DNA of 64,000 bases from Arion vulgaris. Its lineage: Eukaryota > Mollusca > Gastropoda > Stylommatophora > Arionidae. Each line of letters opens with the position of its first letter. Position 1 is the stretch's first letter. The stretch covers positions 39,058,428-39,122,427 of the forward strand of contig CM036761.1 of assembly GCA_020796225.1 (NCBI GenBank), given 5' to 3'. This document shows positions 1 to 11,700 of this stretch, piece after piece. The translations under genes and the position numbers were made by a program. Under the pieces are notes generated by a model. That model made no database searches. It was given only the letters and a program-made list of their open reading frames with translations, and was not told the origin of the DNA.

Positions 1-1505
1 TTTCTCAACCGGTCTCTTCTTGTTACACCCAGCATTCTGCGTAGACACTTCATCTCTGTTGTGACTAGTTTTCTTCTATCGTTTGTTGTCAGCGTCCAGG
101 TTTGGCACTGGTAACATAATGTGGGAGAAAGATTGTGTTGAACATTGCTCTTTTGTGTTCATGGTGACGTGTTTGCATCTTAAAATTGGCGCCATTTGCC
201 CTATCATTTGATTTGCTTTGTTGCATCTGTGTTGAATTTCATTAGTTATTCTTCCATTTGCTGAAAAAATGCTCCCAGGTATGTGAAATCTTTACTTGAT
301 TTAGTAGATGATTATCGATGGAGATGTTGGTAGTGTTTTCCTCTCTGGCGAATGTCATTACTTCTGTTTTGTCGATGTTAATTCTCATGTTGTATTCGTT
401 ACATGCTAACTGGAGTCTGTTGATGTGTTGTTGTAGCTGTTCTTCTGTTGTTGATATGATTGCCTGATCGTCTGCAAAAGAAATTCATTTAAGAGTTCTC
501 CGAGGTTGTTTCCTTCGCTGGTGTTAGCTATTTTACAAATGTGGTCAATGTACGTGATGAATAGCAGCGGGGATAGTACGCAACCTTGTCTTACTCCTGA
601 CCCTACGTGAAACTTTTCTGATAATCCTGTATTTGTTCTAATCGTACATTGGCTGTCAGTATAAATGTTCTTGCAAAGGTTGATTAGGTGTTCATTAACC
701 CCATAGGTTGTTAGTATTTTCCACAACTTGTGCCTATCTACGCTGTCGAACGCTTTTTCCTGATCTACAAATGCAACGTGTAAATGTTTGTCGGATTCGA
801 TAGTCCTTTCTACTAACTGTCTGAGGGCGAATATTGCGTCTGTACAGCTTTTGTTCTTCCTGAATCCCATTTGGGAGTCATTAAGCTGTGGCTCGATGAT
901 GTGGCGGAGCCTTTTCTCAAGTATTTTGCAGAATATTTTCCCAGTGTGGCTCAGTAGCGCTATGCCTCTATACTTTGTACAGTCCCTCTTGCTACCTTTC
1001 TTCTTCCAGATGGGAACAATTGTAGCATTCCTCCAATCTTCTGGTGTTTCTTGTGTGATCCAGACTTGGTTGAATAGTCTATGGAGCCAGCTGATTCCTA
1101 CCTCTTTAGTTGCTTTGATTAGGTCGGCCGGGATATTGTCTGGGCCTAGTGTTTTGTTAGGTGGGGCCATATTTACAGCATTTCTGATCTCTGATAGTGT
1201 TATGCTTGGTTCTACTTCTGAAGTTACATTTACTGTGTGTTCTTGAGTGTTCGGTTGGTCCTCTTGTTGTAGGTTGAGAAGTTCACTAAAGTATTGTCGC
1301 CATCTGTTCATTATCATTTTTGGATCATTAAGAGCTTGGCCGTTTTCATCGTTAATAATTTCAGTTGGGTCATATTGTTCTTGTCTTTCCCGCATAGCTT
1401 TAATTTTCTTGTAAAAATGTCTTGTTGAATTTTTGTAGTCTGAATTTAATGTTTCGCCATAATCTTGCCATGCTTGTATTTTAATGCGTCCTCGCCCGTG
1501 CATTA
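1..1505 (-). pseudogene. LINE fragment with reverse transcriptase (family L-a)
   Basis: Read on the minus strand. The long open frame (1503 down to about 490) carries RT motifs in order: a PDNIPADLI-type motif, WRNATIVPIWKKKG, KYRGIALLS, QMGFRKNKSCTDAIFALRQL, HVAFVDQEKAFDSVDR and GVRQGCVLSPLLF. A frameshift near 485-490 then moves to another frame with FADDQAIIS, which holds the catalytic aspartates, followed by the thumb and a TWTLTxxDRRKL-like C-terminus down to base 1. No endonuclease is seen, so the copy is 5' truncated, and its 3' end is cut by the window edge. Related ends occur at 39880-40330 and 40860-41220. The clade is not certain (RTE/BovB-like style). Confidence 0.88.
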
Positions 1506-1858
1506 GCCAGATGCGCCCCGATATTTTAAAACGTTGTATATTACTTTGTCTACAGCATCGATATTTTTTATTAGATTACATATTTCATTACCTTCCATTT
1601 AAGATATGTCTAGTTTGTAATCGATGTGTGTCTTTATTAAGAAGCCATATTTCAATCAATTATAAAATACAAAGTCTGACATTCTATGCACTTATAACAC
1701 CGCATCGTGTAACATCTGTACGTATCAGTACACTCAATGACACCGCATGCTAATAGCCGTCACAGTTCGATGTGTCATTTCTGGGACAGAGCAAGATATC
1801 ATTATCAAATAGCTTGTCCTGAGCAGAAATTTGCCACCTTAACAATCCTTCAGAATTT

Positions 1859-2015
1859 CTCTCTCTCTCTCCCATAGGTCAGATGTCCTGCCTCAGCAGC
1901 GGTCATACTCAAACCATCAGTTACATCCTGAATCCATCTTCTCCGTGGTCTTCCTCTTCTCCTCTTTGCCGGGATGCTTTCCGTCCTTGATGGTCTTCTC
2001 CAGCCCTCCGTGTCT
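1859..2015 (-). pseudogene. LINE C-terminal remnant
   Basis: Minus-strand reading gives a basic stretch followed by RKTTEKMDSGC and a GRTSDLW end, the layout seen at the C-terminus of LINE polyproteins (basic run, W-x-x-D, then AGHLT-like end). Short and frame-broken, without a visible target duplication. Confidence 0.45.
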
Positions 2016-2764
2016 ATTTATATGTTCAAAATACTTAATTTCCTAATATATAGGATCCTAGGAAGATATATTTAATATACGTAGGAAGATTTAGGTAGGA
2101 ATATAGATAGATATACGTAAGAAGATATATATATATATATATATACATATATACAGAGCAAGATATATATACGTATAAAACTAAATTACATCAATCAGCA
2201 TGATAATTAATTATTTATATATAGAAGAAATGTATATAGAAAATTTTAGCATATTAACTTTAATATTTCATTACTGTCGGGAAATCTAAAAATCGTATGT
2301 ATTATATTAAATTGCTGGTTTACCCAAAGATATAATATATATTATGTATAAATCAATATTATTATGTTGCTTTTGATATGAAACCTTATAGTTTTTTTTT
2401 TATATTGTTAAGTTGAATATAAAATAAAACACACATAGAAGTTTCGCAACTGACACATCGCTCAAGGTCAATCTATACCTGTTAAGTGGAGTAATTCAAA
2501 CTAATCATAGACTGCCAGAAGCAGTTTGAGACCTTCCGACGGCGAGGAATTGAATATCTTTCCAATTAATTTTAATAAGGGTCGAAATTAGCCCTATTGT
2601 CGCCAAGCTGCGTCTCGTGTGAACTCTAAAGGAAGGAAAAAGTCGTGTTATAAAAAAACTTGTGTGGTTCACATTGAAGAGTGGAGAAAAAAATAAAAGC
2701 TAAGTTAATTTTTGGGAGATTCTTGAAAGTTTATTTAGGAGAACAAAATCGGACCTGGTTGATT

Positions 2765-3238
2765 CAGTGTATAGATTCCCAAACTTTTTCGGCCCACCGA
2801 CCTCTTTGCACAACATAAACTTTTCAACGCTCTCCTCCACATTTCAACAGTTTGCCAACGCCCCCACATATATACATGCTTTATTTTCTCTTTGACATAG
2901 AAAATATAGTCCTGTCATACATGGTCAATTTTAAAATGATTATATGTGCATGAAACAGAAAATTGATGGAAAAAAGGGATCGTGTAAGATGGGAATCAGA
3001 TGAATAAAAATGCAGAATTCAAATTTTTTATGATTATTCAATCGCAAAATCCCGAAAATAATTTATTTTAAAATATACATTTTTAATTTCTTCTTTAAGC
3101 AGCCACCGACCCCTAATCGCCTGAACATCCCCAAATTCTTCTGAACCCTCTATCCCCCCCCACCCCCTCCCTCCCCCACCCCGAACGCTTCAGCGCCCAC
3201 TGGGGTGGGGGTGGTACCGCCAACTTTAAGAAACGCTG
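2765..3238. mobile_element. hAT-like MITE
   Basis: Left end CAGTGTATAGATTCCCAAAC and right end (reverse complement) CAGCGTTTCTTAAAGTTGGC form imperfect terminal inverted repeats of the CAGxGTTTCxxAAACTTT type typical of non-autonomous hAT elements. The flanks ggttgatt and agttagtg are a poor 8-bp duplication. Contains C-rich and G-rich runs (3150-3210). No coding. Confidence 0.55.
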
Positions 3239-3340
3239 AGTTAGTGTAATAAGGCAATATTCTGTTGTCTAGTTTGTTCTATTTTATATATAGATTGTTT
3301 TTACAATCAGCATGGAAATATAAAGTTCTTGTTTCCCATT

Positions 3341-3415
3341 CTTTCTCTCTCTATCTCTCTCTCTCTCTCTATCTCTTTCTCTCTCGTTCTCTCGCTATCG
3401 ATCTCTCGCTCTCTT
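3341..3415. repeat. CT-rich microsatellite
   Basis: Interrupted (TC)n with ATC variants. No other feature. Confidence 0.9.
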
Positions 3416-3657
3416 ATTTTGGTGACTAAAATTGATCTAAAAGTGAAGGATTTACTTCATTTCGCCGGTTCTTCCCATATGGCTCGGTCTCTCTAGGCTC
3501 TCCACAGAAATTACCCGCCACCTGCCGATAGTGCCGAGAGTACCGATGATTACACGAAGCACTAACTCCGTAGCAGTAGTGCACGGATGATCTAATGGAT
3601 CACCGTAAAATTTCACTCTTGACCAGAATGGTGTCATCTGGATTCGAACCCCCGATC

Positions 3658-4016
3658 CTGACTTCCGAAAAAAACTGAACTATCCAACGCTGACTACCAC
3701 ACACTCGATAGACAAGGACAGACTACCATCTTCCGACTCAGGACAGGACATAACAGACTGAACAAACACCAACACAGGCTACGATTGTCCCCATACCCTC
3801 TGTGTCCCTGTGGCACCGCTGAGCAAACCACAGAACATGTCATGCAAGACTGTCCCCTGTATGTCCTCCCCAGAAAGGAATGCTGTCTCTACAGCCCCAC
3901 ACTACATTCAAATCTACATGGCACCAGAGATGAGCTCCAGACAACAGTGGACGTCATCATAAGAACGCGTCTAACAATATAATCATTTAAATAGCGATCG
4001 CAAAGAAGAAGAAGAA
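3658..4016 (+). mobile_element. 5'-truncated LINE end (family L-b), AAGAAG tail
   Basis: Flanked by a perfect 12-bp duplication, gaacccccgatc, at 3646-3657 and 4017-4028. The + strand encodes a C-terminal LINE segment: QTTIFRLRTGHNRLNKH, then a zinc-knuckle-like C-x-C-G...H-V-M-Q-D-C-P motif, ending at a stop near 3980. It ends in cgatcgcaaagaagaagaag. A related copy lies at 46828-47224. The tail matches SINE group A. Confidence 0.85.
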
Positions 4017-4915
4017 GAACCCCCGATCGTCAGAACGCAAAGCAATCAGCTTAACCAGTTCCAACCGCGATTTATCTCCCCCCCATCCCATCTTCCCGAC
4101 TTCGGTGTGATGTCTCTAACGTTGTTTGTCAATCCCGGAAGACTCTCACTAGATGACTCCCTCTTGGCATGGTGTGCGTTGTTATAGAACGGATCCACCT
4201 AGCTATTAAGTGAGCGATCATGTAAATAAATAAAACAAGATATTGGTTGAATCTGTCTATATCTTAAACACATATTGTGTCTCTAGACGTAAATACGATA
4301 TGTCCTAAACCTTTATAATTTCCATCTATTTTTTGTGTGTGCTGACTTCTCCTACATAATAACGCCAAGCTAGCAATTATCTATTATCAATCTATCTTAC
4401 ACTCTATTTTTACTCCTGTCACCTTGTATTTCTCATGATCCTGTTCTCATTCCGTATTTACAGACAGTTGCCTGTCTTATCCTTGTCCGTTTAGCTTATT
4501 TATTTAATTCCTTGATTGACTTACTGATTGATTTGGTGATTTATTGATTGGTTGGATGATATAACCATCCTTATTGCATTTCGATAAATAACTGTGTGTG
4601 ATCCAATCTATTTCCTACACAGGAAGATCTCAGAGGCAGTGTGCAGTATCCTAACTTCCGTAGCAATTATGTAATTTTGAAGATATTTGAAATTTGAGTA
4701 GGAATTCTATTTTAATTTTTTTTATTGAATTTTGTCTTGGCAGTGGTTTTATAGCATATTCTTATCCATTTTCATTTGACAAAGATTCTTTTATGTGCTC
4801 AACGTGAACATATGGCTTACATTTTATCGTCCATCTCCAATAGGACTAGGAACTTGATCTCACATTAAGATCAAGTATATCTGAAAAAATATCACGATCG
4901 TTCTATGCAGAGAAT

Positions 4916-5440
4916 TCTTCTTCTTCTGCGTTCTCACTAGATTGGGATTTCGGATTCTCTAATAAAGACAACCGTCTACCTCAGATTATCAGCCACGCCA
5001 TACAGTTTGTCTTGGACGCTGGTTAAGTGGGCCAACTCTTTCTTCTCAAGTCTGCATACTGGGAGCAGTTCTGTAGGGTATAATTCCTATGATTTCTGCT
5101 TCCCCGTTTGTGTCGACCTCTTCCAGCAGTAAGTTTTGGCCACCCTCGTGATGGTAGGTGTGACATTCTTACTGCGTGGCTAAATCTCCGAGGCAGATTG
5201 GCGACCGTAGAATCCATTATCCCATTGCTCATTGTGAGGGTCGTTGCACCATGTTATGCGCCTTACGGCCTGGTGTATCCGTTTTCTGCAAGCATTTGTT
5301 TCGAGTTAGCAGTCCCTAGTGGACACATGCATCCGATTTCAGCCAAACCTCCTTAATCGCATCTTACGACATGCGTTGCGGGTAACAGTGGTTCTATTCT
5401 TTACACCCCAAATTTGGGCCCCGGTAACCACTTGGGCAAC
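4916..5440 (-). mobile_element. Retroposon with AAGAAG tail and shared 5' module
   Basis: On the minus strand it begins with the shared module (gcccaagtggttaccgg..., cgtaagatgcgattaagg) at 5440-5330 and ends at 4916 with gaacgcagaagaagaag. The middle 200-300 nt (5030-5300) has no match elsewhere in the window and could be a fragment of a LINE C-terminus (basic, W-rich reading on the minus strand). Target duplication unclear. Confidence 0.6.
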
Positions 5441-5927
5441 GCATAGAATGAACCGAGTACATTTGGTTCGTGAGGCCAGCACCTTACCATCGCACCACTT
5501 ATTTCATTCATTAGTTTCAACTTAGCCCTGAAGCTGTTAGTCAAATCAGGACTGGAGAAGAGAAAGAAAGACAAGGCGCATATAGAGGCTCTCTCCAGGT
5601 GTCTACTTTTTCAACCTGACGCTGAAAGGAAAACAGGAGTAGAGAATAAATAGATAGATACAGATAGAGTTTCCATATTTTTTTTATTCTATTCTCAGAC
5701 ACCAGTTTGTTTGTTTTCCAAATCACCATCCTACGATACTGTGCTTCCTAGTTATACAAAAATCTTGCCCTTTCTCTATGATTTCATTTTGTAACATGAC
5801 TGGTTTTTTAATTTTCAATTATTCCCCATTACTTTCGTTTTTTGCAAATGTGACTATCTTACAAACTCGACTGCATGCAGGATTTACTAAATGTGTTGAT
5901 TGACTGCCAGCAGATCAGACATGGGTC

Positions 5928-6259
5928 CCGCCTGAGTGGTTACCAGGACCCAAATTGGGGTGTAAAGAATAGAATCACTGTTACCTGCCACGCATGAGGC
6001 GACTAAGGAGGTTGGCGTGGGGCTAGCTACCCACACCGTAAAAAACACTAGATGGCTACAGAACGGAGAGCGAACCGAGTAAACGCTGGTTGAAACCGGA
6101 CACATCGCCGAAGGATAAGCACCAGAGCTCCAAATGGATTTGAAGATGTGACGTAAAACACACCAATGCTAAGGCTGCATGACTCAGATTTCCACATGAA
6201 TAGAATTTATGGGGAGGTCTGGTACATCGGTCTGGGCGGTGATCGAGAGAGAGAGAGAC
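5928..6259 (+). mobile_element. SINE group B copy, GAGAGA tail
   Basis: Shared 5' module (cgcctgagtggttaccagg ... gaggcgactaaggaggtt), then the group-B body (actagatggctacagaacgg, gaaggataagcaccagagct, tgtgacgtaaaaca) and the end ggcggtgatcgagagagaga. About 85-90% like the copy at 10011-10344 by eye. No clean target duplication found. Confidence 0.75.
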
Positions 6260-6705
6260 AAAGGTCTCCAGCGCGCGAAGATTATGTCGATCCTTGCTTC
6301 GTTAGCCAACCAAATCTGTGTCTATGTTGCAATACGTGGAAGTGCAATAAAGTCTTGACTAGTATGTATACTGAACCAGACTTCTCGTGCGAAGCACGAG
6401 TCGTTTCTACATCCCAATTTTTAGATGGGGCATAATTTTTACCAGCTCCGGTTCACTGTTCTGTTGACGTCAGTGATTTTACAATTTGTGACCCTGCCTA
6501 GTTCACCTCTACGTATTACGTATTGTTATCAGATCATATATTAATGCGCTCTAGTACCAGGATCTTCATACATACAACAAGCAGTAGTATATTTGTGAAT
6601 ATGATATTTATGCCTGAGTCTAGGGTATAAGTCAGAAAAATAATACATACGTGCGTGTGTGCGCGGGCGAGCATGGGCTAGGATCAGGAATAGGGAGTTC
6701 TTCTT

Positions 6706-6801
6706 CCTTCACGCCCTACAGCAGCTATGATAACTATTTATGTCAGTACTGTTCCTTCACGCCCTACAGCAGCTATGATAACTATTTATGTCAGTACTGT
6801 T
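6706..6801. repeat. 48-bp tandem duplication
   Basis: Two identical adjacent units beginning ccttcacgccctacagcagc. Reading through gives a repeated peptide, but nothing supports coding. Confidence 0.9.
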
Positions 6802-6936
6802 ATGAATGGTTTGCTATAACAATATATCGTTATCTCTTTCCTATCGACTGCCATACTGGGTGTGGTATCGCTTCTTTATCATTCCAGTTTAACGTCTCTC
6901 TACGTGTAAATCAGTTTCTCTTTTACTTCAATAATC

Positions 6937-7194
6937 GACGCCCGAGTGGTAACTGAGGCCCAAATTTAGGGTGTCAAGAATAGAACCACTGTTACCTGTC
7001 ACACATGTCGTAAGAGGCGACTAAGTAGGGTTTGGCTGAAGTCGTATGCACGTGTCTTAAACGTGTAGAAGTCTATGCGTTTAGGGCCTACTAAACCAAT
7101 GTGCAACGTATACACGTTCTTGACAAAGATCAAACGTATCACAAAGAGTGATTAAAATTGGTCGTAAAGAACGAACGTAAAGAAGAAGAAGAAG
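6937..7194 (+). mobile_element. SINE group A copy, full length
   Basis: Perfect 12-bp target duplication acttcaataatc at 6925-6936 and 7195-7206. 258 bp: shared 5' module (cgcccgagtgg, tgtcgtaagaggcgactaag), a middle with gtagaagtctatgcgttta, and the end atcacaaagagtgattaaaa ... gaagaagaagaag. This copy defines the group borders. Confidence 0.9.
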
Positions 7195-7671
7195 ACTTCA
7201 ATAATCCAACAAGACTTGGGTTCTTGCCATTTGGCCCAATTAAATCGAATATTTATATTGTACATAACACTGTAGAGATGAAGGGGGGGTCTAGGAATTT
7301 TCTACCAACCCCTTACAGGAACCAGATTTAGACTGTCCTATGACTATGAGACAAGGGGACTGTATGTGCCATACATCAGCCAACTTAGGGTTCACTATGT
7401 TCACTCCCCACCTACAGAGTTTCTGCTGGTCATTCAAAGTTCTACTATAATAAAATATTATGTAGCCTTCTCAAACTTTAGAGTATGAAATGACTGTCAC
7501 TTCACATTTCTAGATCCTAGTGTTCAGAAGGAAGGAGTGTCAATTCCTTTCCTCGCGTATGCAACGTCGAATATGGGATTGAACACACAACCCTCCGATT
7601 CGACGGGCGAAAGCTTATGCATCTCGTTAATCCGTCCCACCAAGTGATTCTATTTTTGTGTAACCTTTTCT

Positions 7672-7858
7672 CATACCTCGATGTATATTGAGTAATACGG
7701 AGTAAGGTCTGTATTTTTCATACCTCGATGTATATTGAGTAATACGGAGTAAAGCCTGTATTTTTCATTGACTGTTGGTACACGATGGGGGATGTGGTCA
7801 ACTTCACACTGGCCACCTTTACCTCGATGTATATTGAGTAATACGGAGTAAGGTCTGT
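7672..7858 (-). repeat. 47-bp repeat made from a SINE 3' end
   Basis: Units start at 7672, 7719 and (after a gap) 7820, each with tacctcgatgtatattgagt and aatacggagtaa. On the minus strand this resembles the 3' end of SINE group V (gtattacccaatatacctcg at 11556-11575), so a SINE tail seems to have been tandemly amplified. Confidence 0.65.
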
Positions 7859-8482
7859 CTGTATTTTACTATAGATCATAAAGTAAAAAAGATCAGATAT
7901 TTTGGAAACCACAAAGAAGTTTTTCTCTTAATAGTTTGGTCAGAAAAAGACGTATGTAACTTTGCTCGCGTGGCATGTACAGGCATACTGGTTTCTTGAT
8001 TTTAATTCACTTTTTTACACCATCTTTTCTTGAATAAACCCTTGCCTTTTTTATCGATATGCTGGTTTGTATTGATTTCAGTATATCGTTGACTCAGTAA
8101 TATTGCCCCTTATAGCATGTACGTGTAGCATTTATCAAAGCCATACAGTATCCCCTCCCTCTCCACATACGGCCATTGCCTTGTAGTGATTGAGTGGGAG
8201 GAGTGGTGACTTGCGTACCTCAATGACTAGGAGAAACATTGATTCTGAAAGAGTTACCCAAGCTGAACATATCAAAGAAGAGAAATCAAACTAAATGTGA
8301 TCCCCTGGTCCTCCAGTTGAGGGGTTGCGCTATGGGCTAATCCCCCATCCCATTGATATTTTAAAAAGACACAACTACAGAAACGAACAACAAGTTATTC
8401 AACACAATAAATTATTTTAAGCATCAGATGCCTTTTTTTTAAATCATACTATCATAGAATCACCAAATTCTTGTTCTTACAG

Positions 8483-8551
8483 GGTGAAAAATATGATGGC
8501 AGAAAAGCTGATGTCTGGAGTTGTGGTGTCATTCTATATGCCCTGCTTGTT
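8483..8551 (+). CDS. BRSK2: BRSK exon: kinase subdomain IX
   Basis: 69 nt, phase 0 to 0, 23 codons. Acceptor ttgttcttacag, donor gtaagt. Encodes [18 protein letters not shown] and then YALLV. The DVWSCGV segment contains the invariant aspartate of kinase subdomain IX that stabilises the catalytic loop. The preceding residues in the family (activation loop and the APE-like motif) are not in this window. Confidence 0.95.
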
Positions 8552-8687
8552 GTAAGTTTGGTGTCGTCAACGTTTTTTCTTTAATGTTTTGATATTATGT
8601 TTACAATTCAAATCATAACAATAGTGACGACAGTCTAAGTTACGATCTTTATTGAAGATTACTATGATTTTGACTATTACGAGACAG

Positions 8688-8719
<32 letters not shown>

Positions 8720-11700
8720 GTGATGGTGATGATGATGATGGTGGTGATGATGATCAGGATAAGGATGATGGTGATTATGATGAGGGTGATAATTATTTTG
8801 ATAATGATGATGATGATGTTGATATTATATATGTTGTTACGCTGATGACATGTTTTCATTCAGAAAGATATATTGTGCTGCAGACGTACTTTATTCAGTT
8901 ATTATTTATAACTTTGGTAGTCGGCATACTGCTCTGAATGAAACACTTTGTTCAGTTATTAGTTATAACTTTGGTAGTCGGCATACTGCTCTGAATGAAA
9001 CACTTTGTTCAGTTATTATTTATAACTTTGGTAGTCGGCATACTGCTCTGAATGAAACACTTTGTTCATTTATTAGTTATAACTTTGGTAGTCGGCATAC
9101 TGCTCTGAATGAAACACTTTATTCAGTTATTATTTATAACTTTGGTATTCGGCATACTGCTTTGAATGAAACACGTTATTCAGTTATTATTTATAACTTT
9201 GGTAGTCGGCACACTGCTTTGAATGAAACACGAGCGTTGTTTAAATCTCGGTACTGTCGACTCTATTCATCTCACCCAGCCGAAAACGATAACCCAGATT
9301 TCTGAATTAACCACTGCTGGAACTACATAGTATATACGCTTGTGTTTCCATTTCTATATGGGACAATGACATGTTAGCACACCATGAGGGTGGTCACATC
9401 AGTTTTAATCAAATTTGCATTTCTATCTTGAAGGGAGGTTTTTTTAACGTGACCATCAACATCATTGTCATTTTTATAATACTACATGCATACAAGCTAC
9501 ATTCACCAACAGATATCTCTGTTGTATACTGTATATGACATGATCAGAAGTGATCACAAACATGGAATTGTGGAAAACTGGTCAGAAACCAATATAACTG
9601 GAGGTTCGAGGGGGAATATAATGGAGATAGACTGAACATATCCTCAAGAAATAACCGAACGACATAGCCAGAAGTACACTTGACTGGAACCCACAGAGAA
9701 ATAGAGGAGATTGGAGATCAAAAACTACATGACGAAGAAATGTGGAAGAAGAAGTCGGGACGATCGAAGTCTCATGAAACTAAAGAAGACAGCCCAAAAT
9801 AGAGTTAAGTGAAGAGTGACAGTTGCAGTCCTGTTTTCCGCTGGCAGCAAGAAAGTTTAGTAGTAGTAGTTTTACATGTCTCCATCTTGATTCTTGTGCT
9901 AAATTCCATCTTGAATTAGACACTATGCTTTGATGATGTAGAACCCGTTATTAAGTATTTAGGGGAGGTCTTATCTTCTTTCAAGACAAAGGTTTTAAGA
10001 AAGAGAGGATCGCCCGACTGGTTACCGGGGCCCAAATTGGGGTGTCAATAATAGAACCACTGTTATCTGTCACGCATGTCGTAAGAGGCGACTAAGGAGG
10101 TTGGGTGTGAGGTTAACTACCCCACAACACTAACACTAAAAAAACACTAGATGGCTACAGAACGGAGAGCGAACCACGTAAACGCTGGCTGAAACCAGAC
10201 ACATCGCCGAAGGATAAGCACCAGAGCTCCAAATGGTGCTGAAGATGTGACGTAAAATACACCAATGCATGAATCAGATTTCCACAGAATAGAATTTATG
10301 GGGAGGTCTCGTACATTGGTCGGGGCGGTGATCGCGAGAGAGAGAGAAAGAGAGGATGCCCTATGAAAACCTTGAAACGAACTTTGCTGAGAGATACAAG
10401 AAATATCGATCTCGATCCCATGGAAGAGATTGAGCGAGTTACCCTGGACAAATCGGTATGGAGAAATTACTTGCAGGTCCTATTTAACGTGTAACGGTAC
10501 GAGAGGAAATATTATTATCTTCTTTTAACATAACTGTGCTGCTTTGGCGTCGTTCATTTACAAATGTTGTATTCACATCCTATACGCAGGGTGCTCTTCC
10601 ATTTGACGATGATAACCTGAGGCAGTTACTAGAAAAAGTTAAGAAAGGTGTGTTTCACATTCCACATTTTGTACCTATGGACTGCCAAAATTTGCTGCGA
10701 GGGATGATTGAAGTGGACTCTGAGAAACGACTTACGGTATGTAAACTGGTGTTGTTATTGTTGCTTAGGTTAAGTGCCGGATCTTCCTAAATAAAGTATT
10801 TATGCTGATGTATTGTTATTCTTCTTCTTTGTTCGCTATGAGAGAGGAGGTTGTTATGCTGTCTTGAAGTTAACAAGACTGCCATATCTGCAATTTCTGC
10901 CAGTCACGTCTTATTTAAATACTATTCTTATAGAACCGGGTTTTGGCTTCCCTCTTTAATCATTTTAACTTACCAGGCTACTTTGAGGCAGCCTGCTACG
11001 ATATATTGGGAAATATGGTGAAATAGGGATTTGGACAGCTATCGTTCGCGGACACTAGCTTCTTTTATCTCATGTAACGTGTGTTGTACCCCAAATGCTA
11101 GAGTAAATGATAGCAGACTAACTTATGCAATACTCTCGTCAGGTGGCGTGCCATTTTACGGGGAGGGGCTGGTTCGTATGGAGAAAACCCGGTGCAAATG
11201 TAATCAATCCTTGCTCTTTAAAAATCTTTAAACATACTTGTAGATTTGTCCTTTTTTATATAGTTTGAAAGAAAGTAGAAAATACAAATCAAATAGATTC
11301 TTAATATATTAATTCTCAAAGAAATATAGATAGCATTATGTGTCTAAGAGCCATCGCTTCTTAGGCGCGTGGTTTAGGTTCGATTCCAGAGTGGGTGTGG
11401 AATTTTTTTCCCACCGTAACGGCTCTCAGGTCGACCCAGCCTCAATTGAGTACAAGAAAAAGCACTGGGAAGTAAAAGCAGCCAGCGTGATGCTGACCAC
11501 TTCACTGATCGTATGCTGACGGTCATTAAATAATACTGAGCTAACACCGTATTACCCAATATACCTCGAGGAATAGAAAAGGGTTCCATTACTACTTAAT
11601 TTTTACGATGTGTCTATAAACCTATGATTATGAACATTCATAGTTTACTTAAGTTCTCCGTATCGATAACCTCGCACATAGAACGTACATTTCATTCTCA

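Noticed and set aside
788..1246. 152-residue + strand open frame
   Set aside because: Antisense shadow of the reverse transcriptase on the minus strand.
1..8482. Upstream BRSK exons (catalytic loop HRDLKPEN, DFG, APE region)
   Set aside because: I looked for these motifs next to AG/GT borders and found none, so the upstream exons most likely lie before the window.
8850..9305. 151-residue open frame
   Set aside because: By-product of the 57-bp minisatellite (19 codons per unit).
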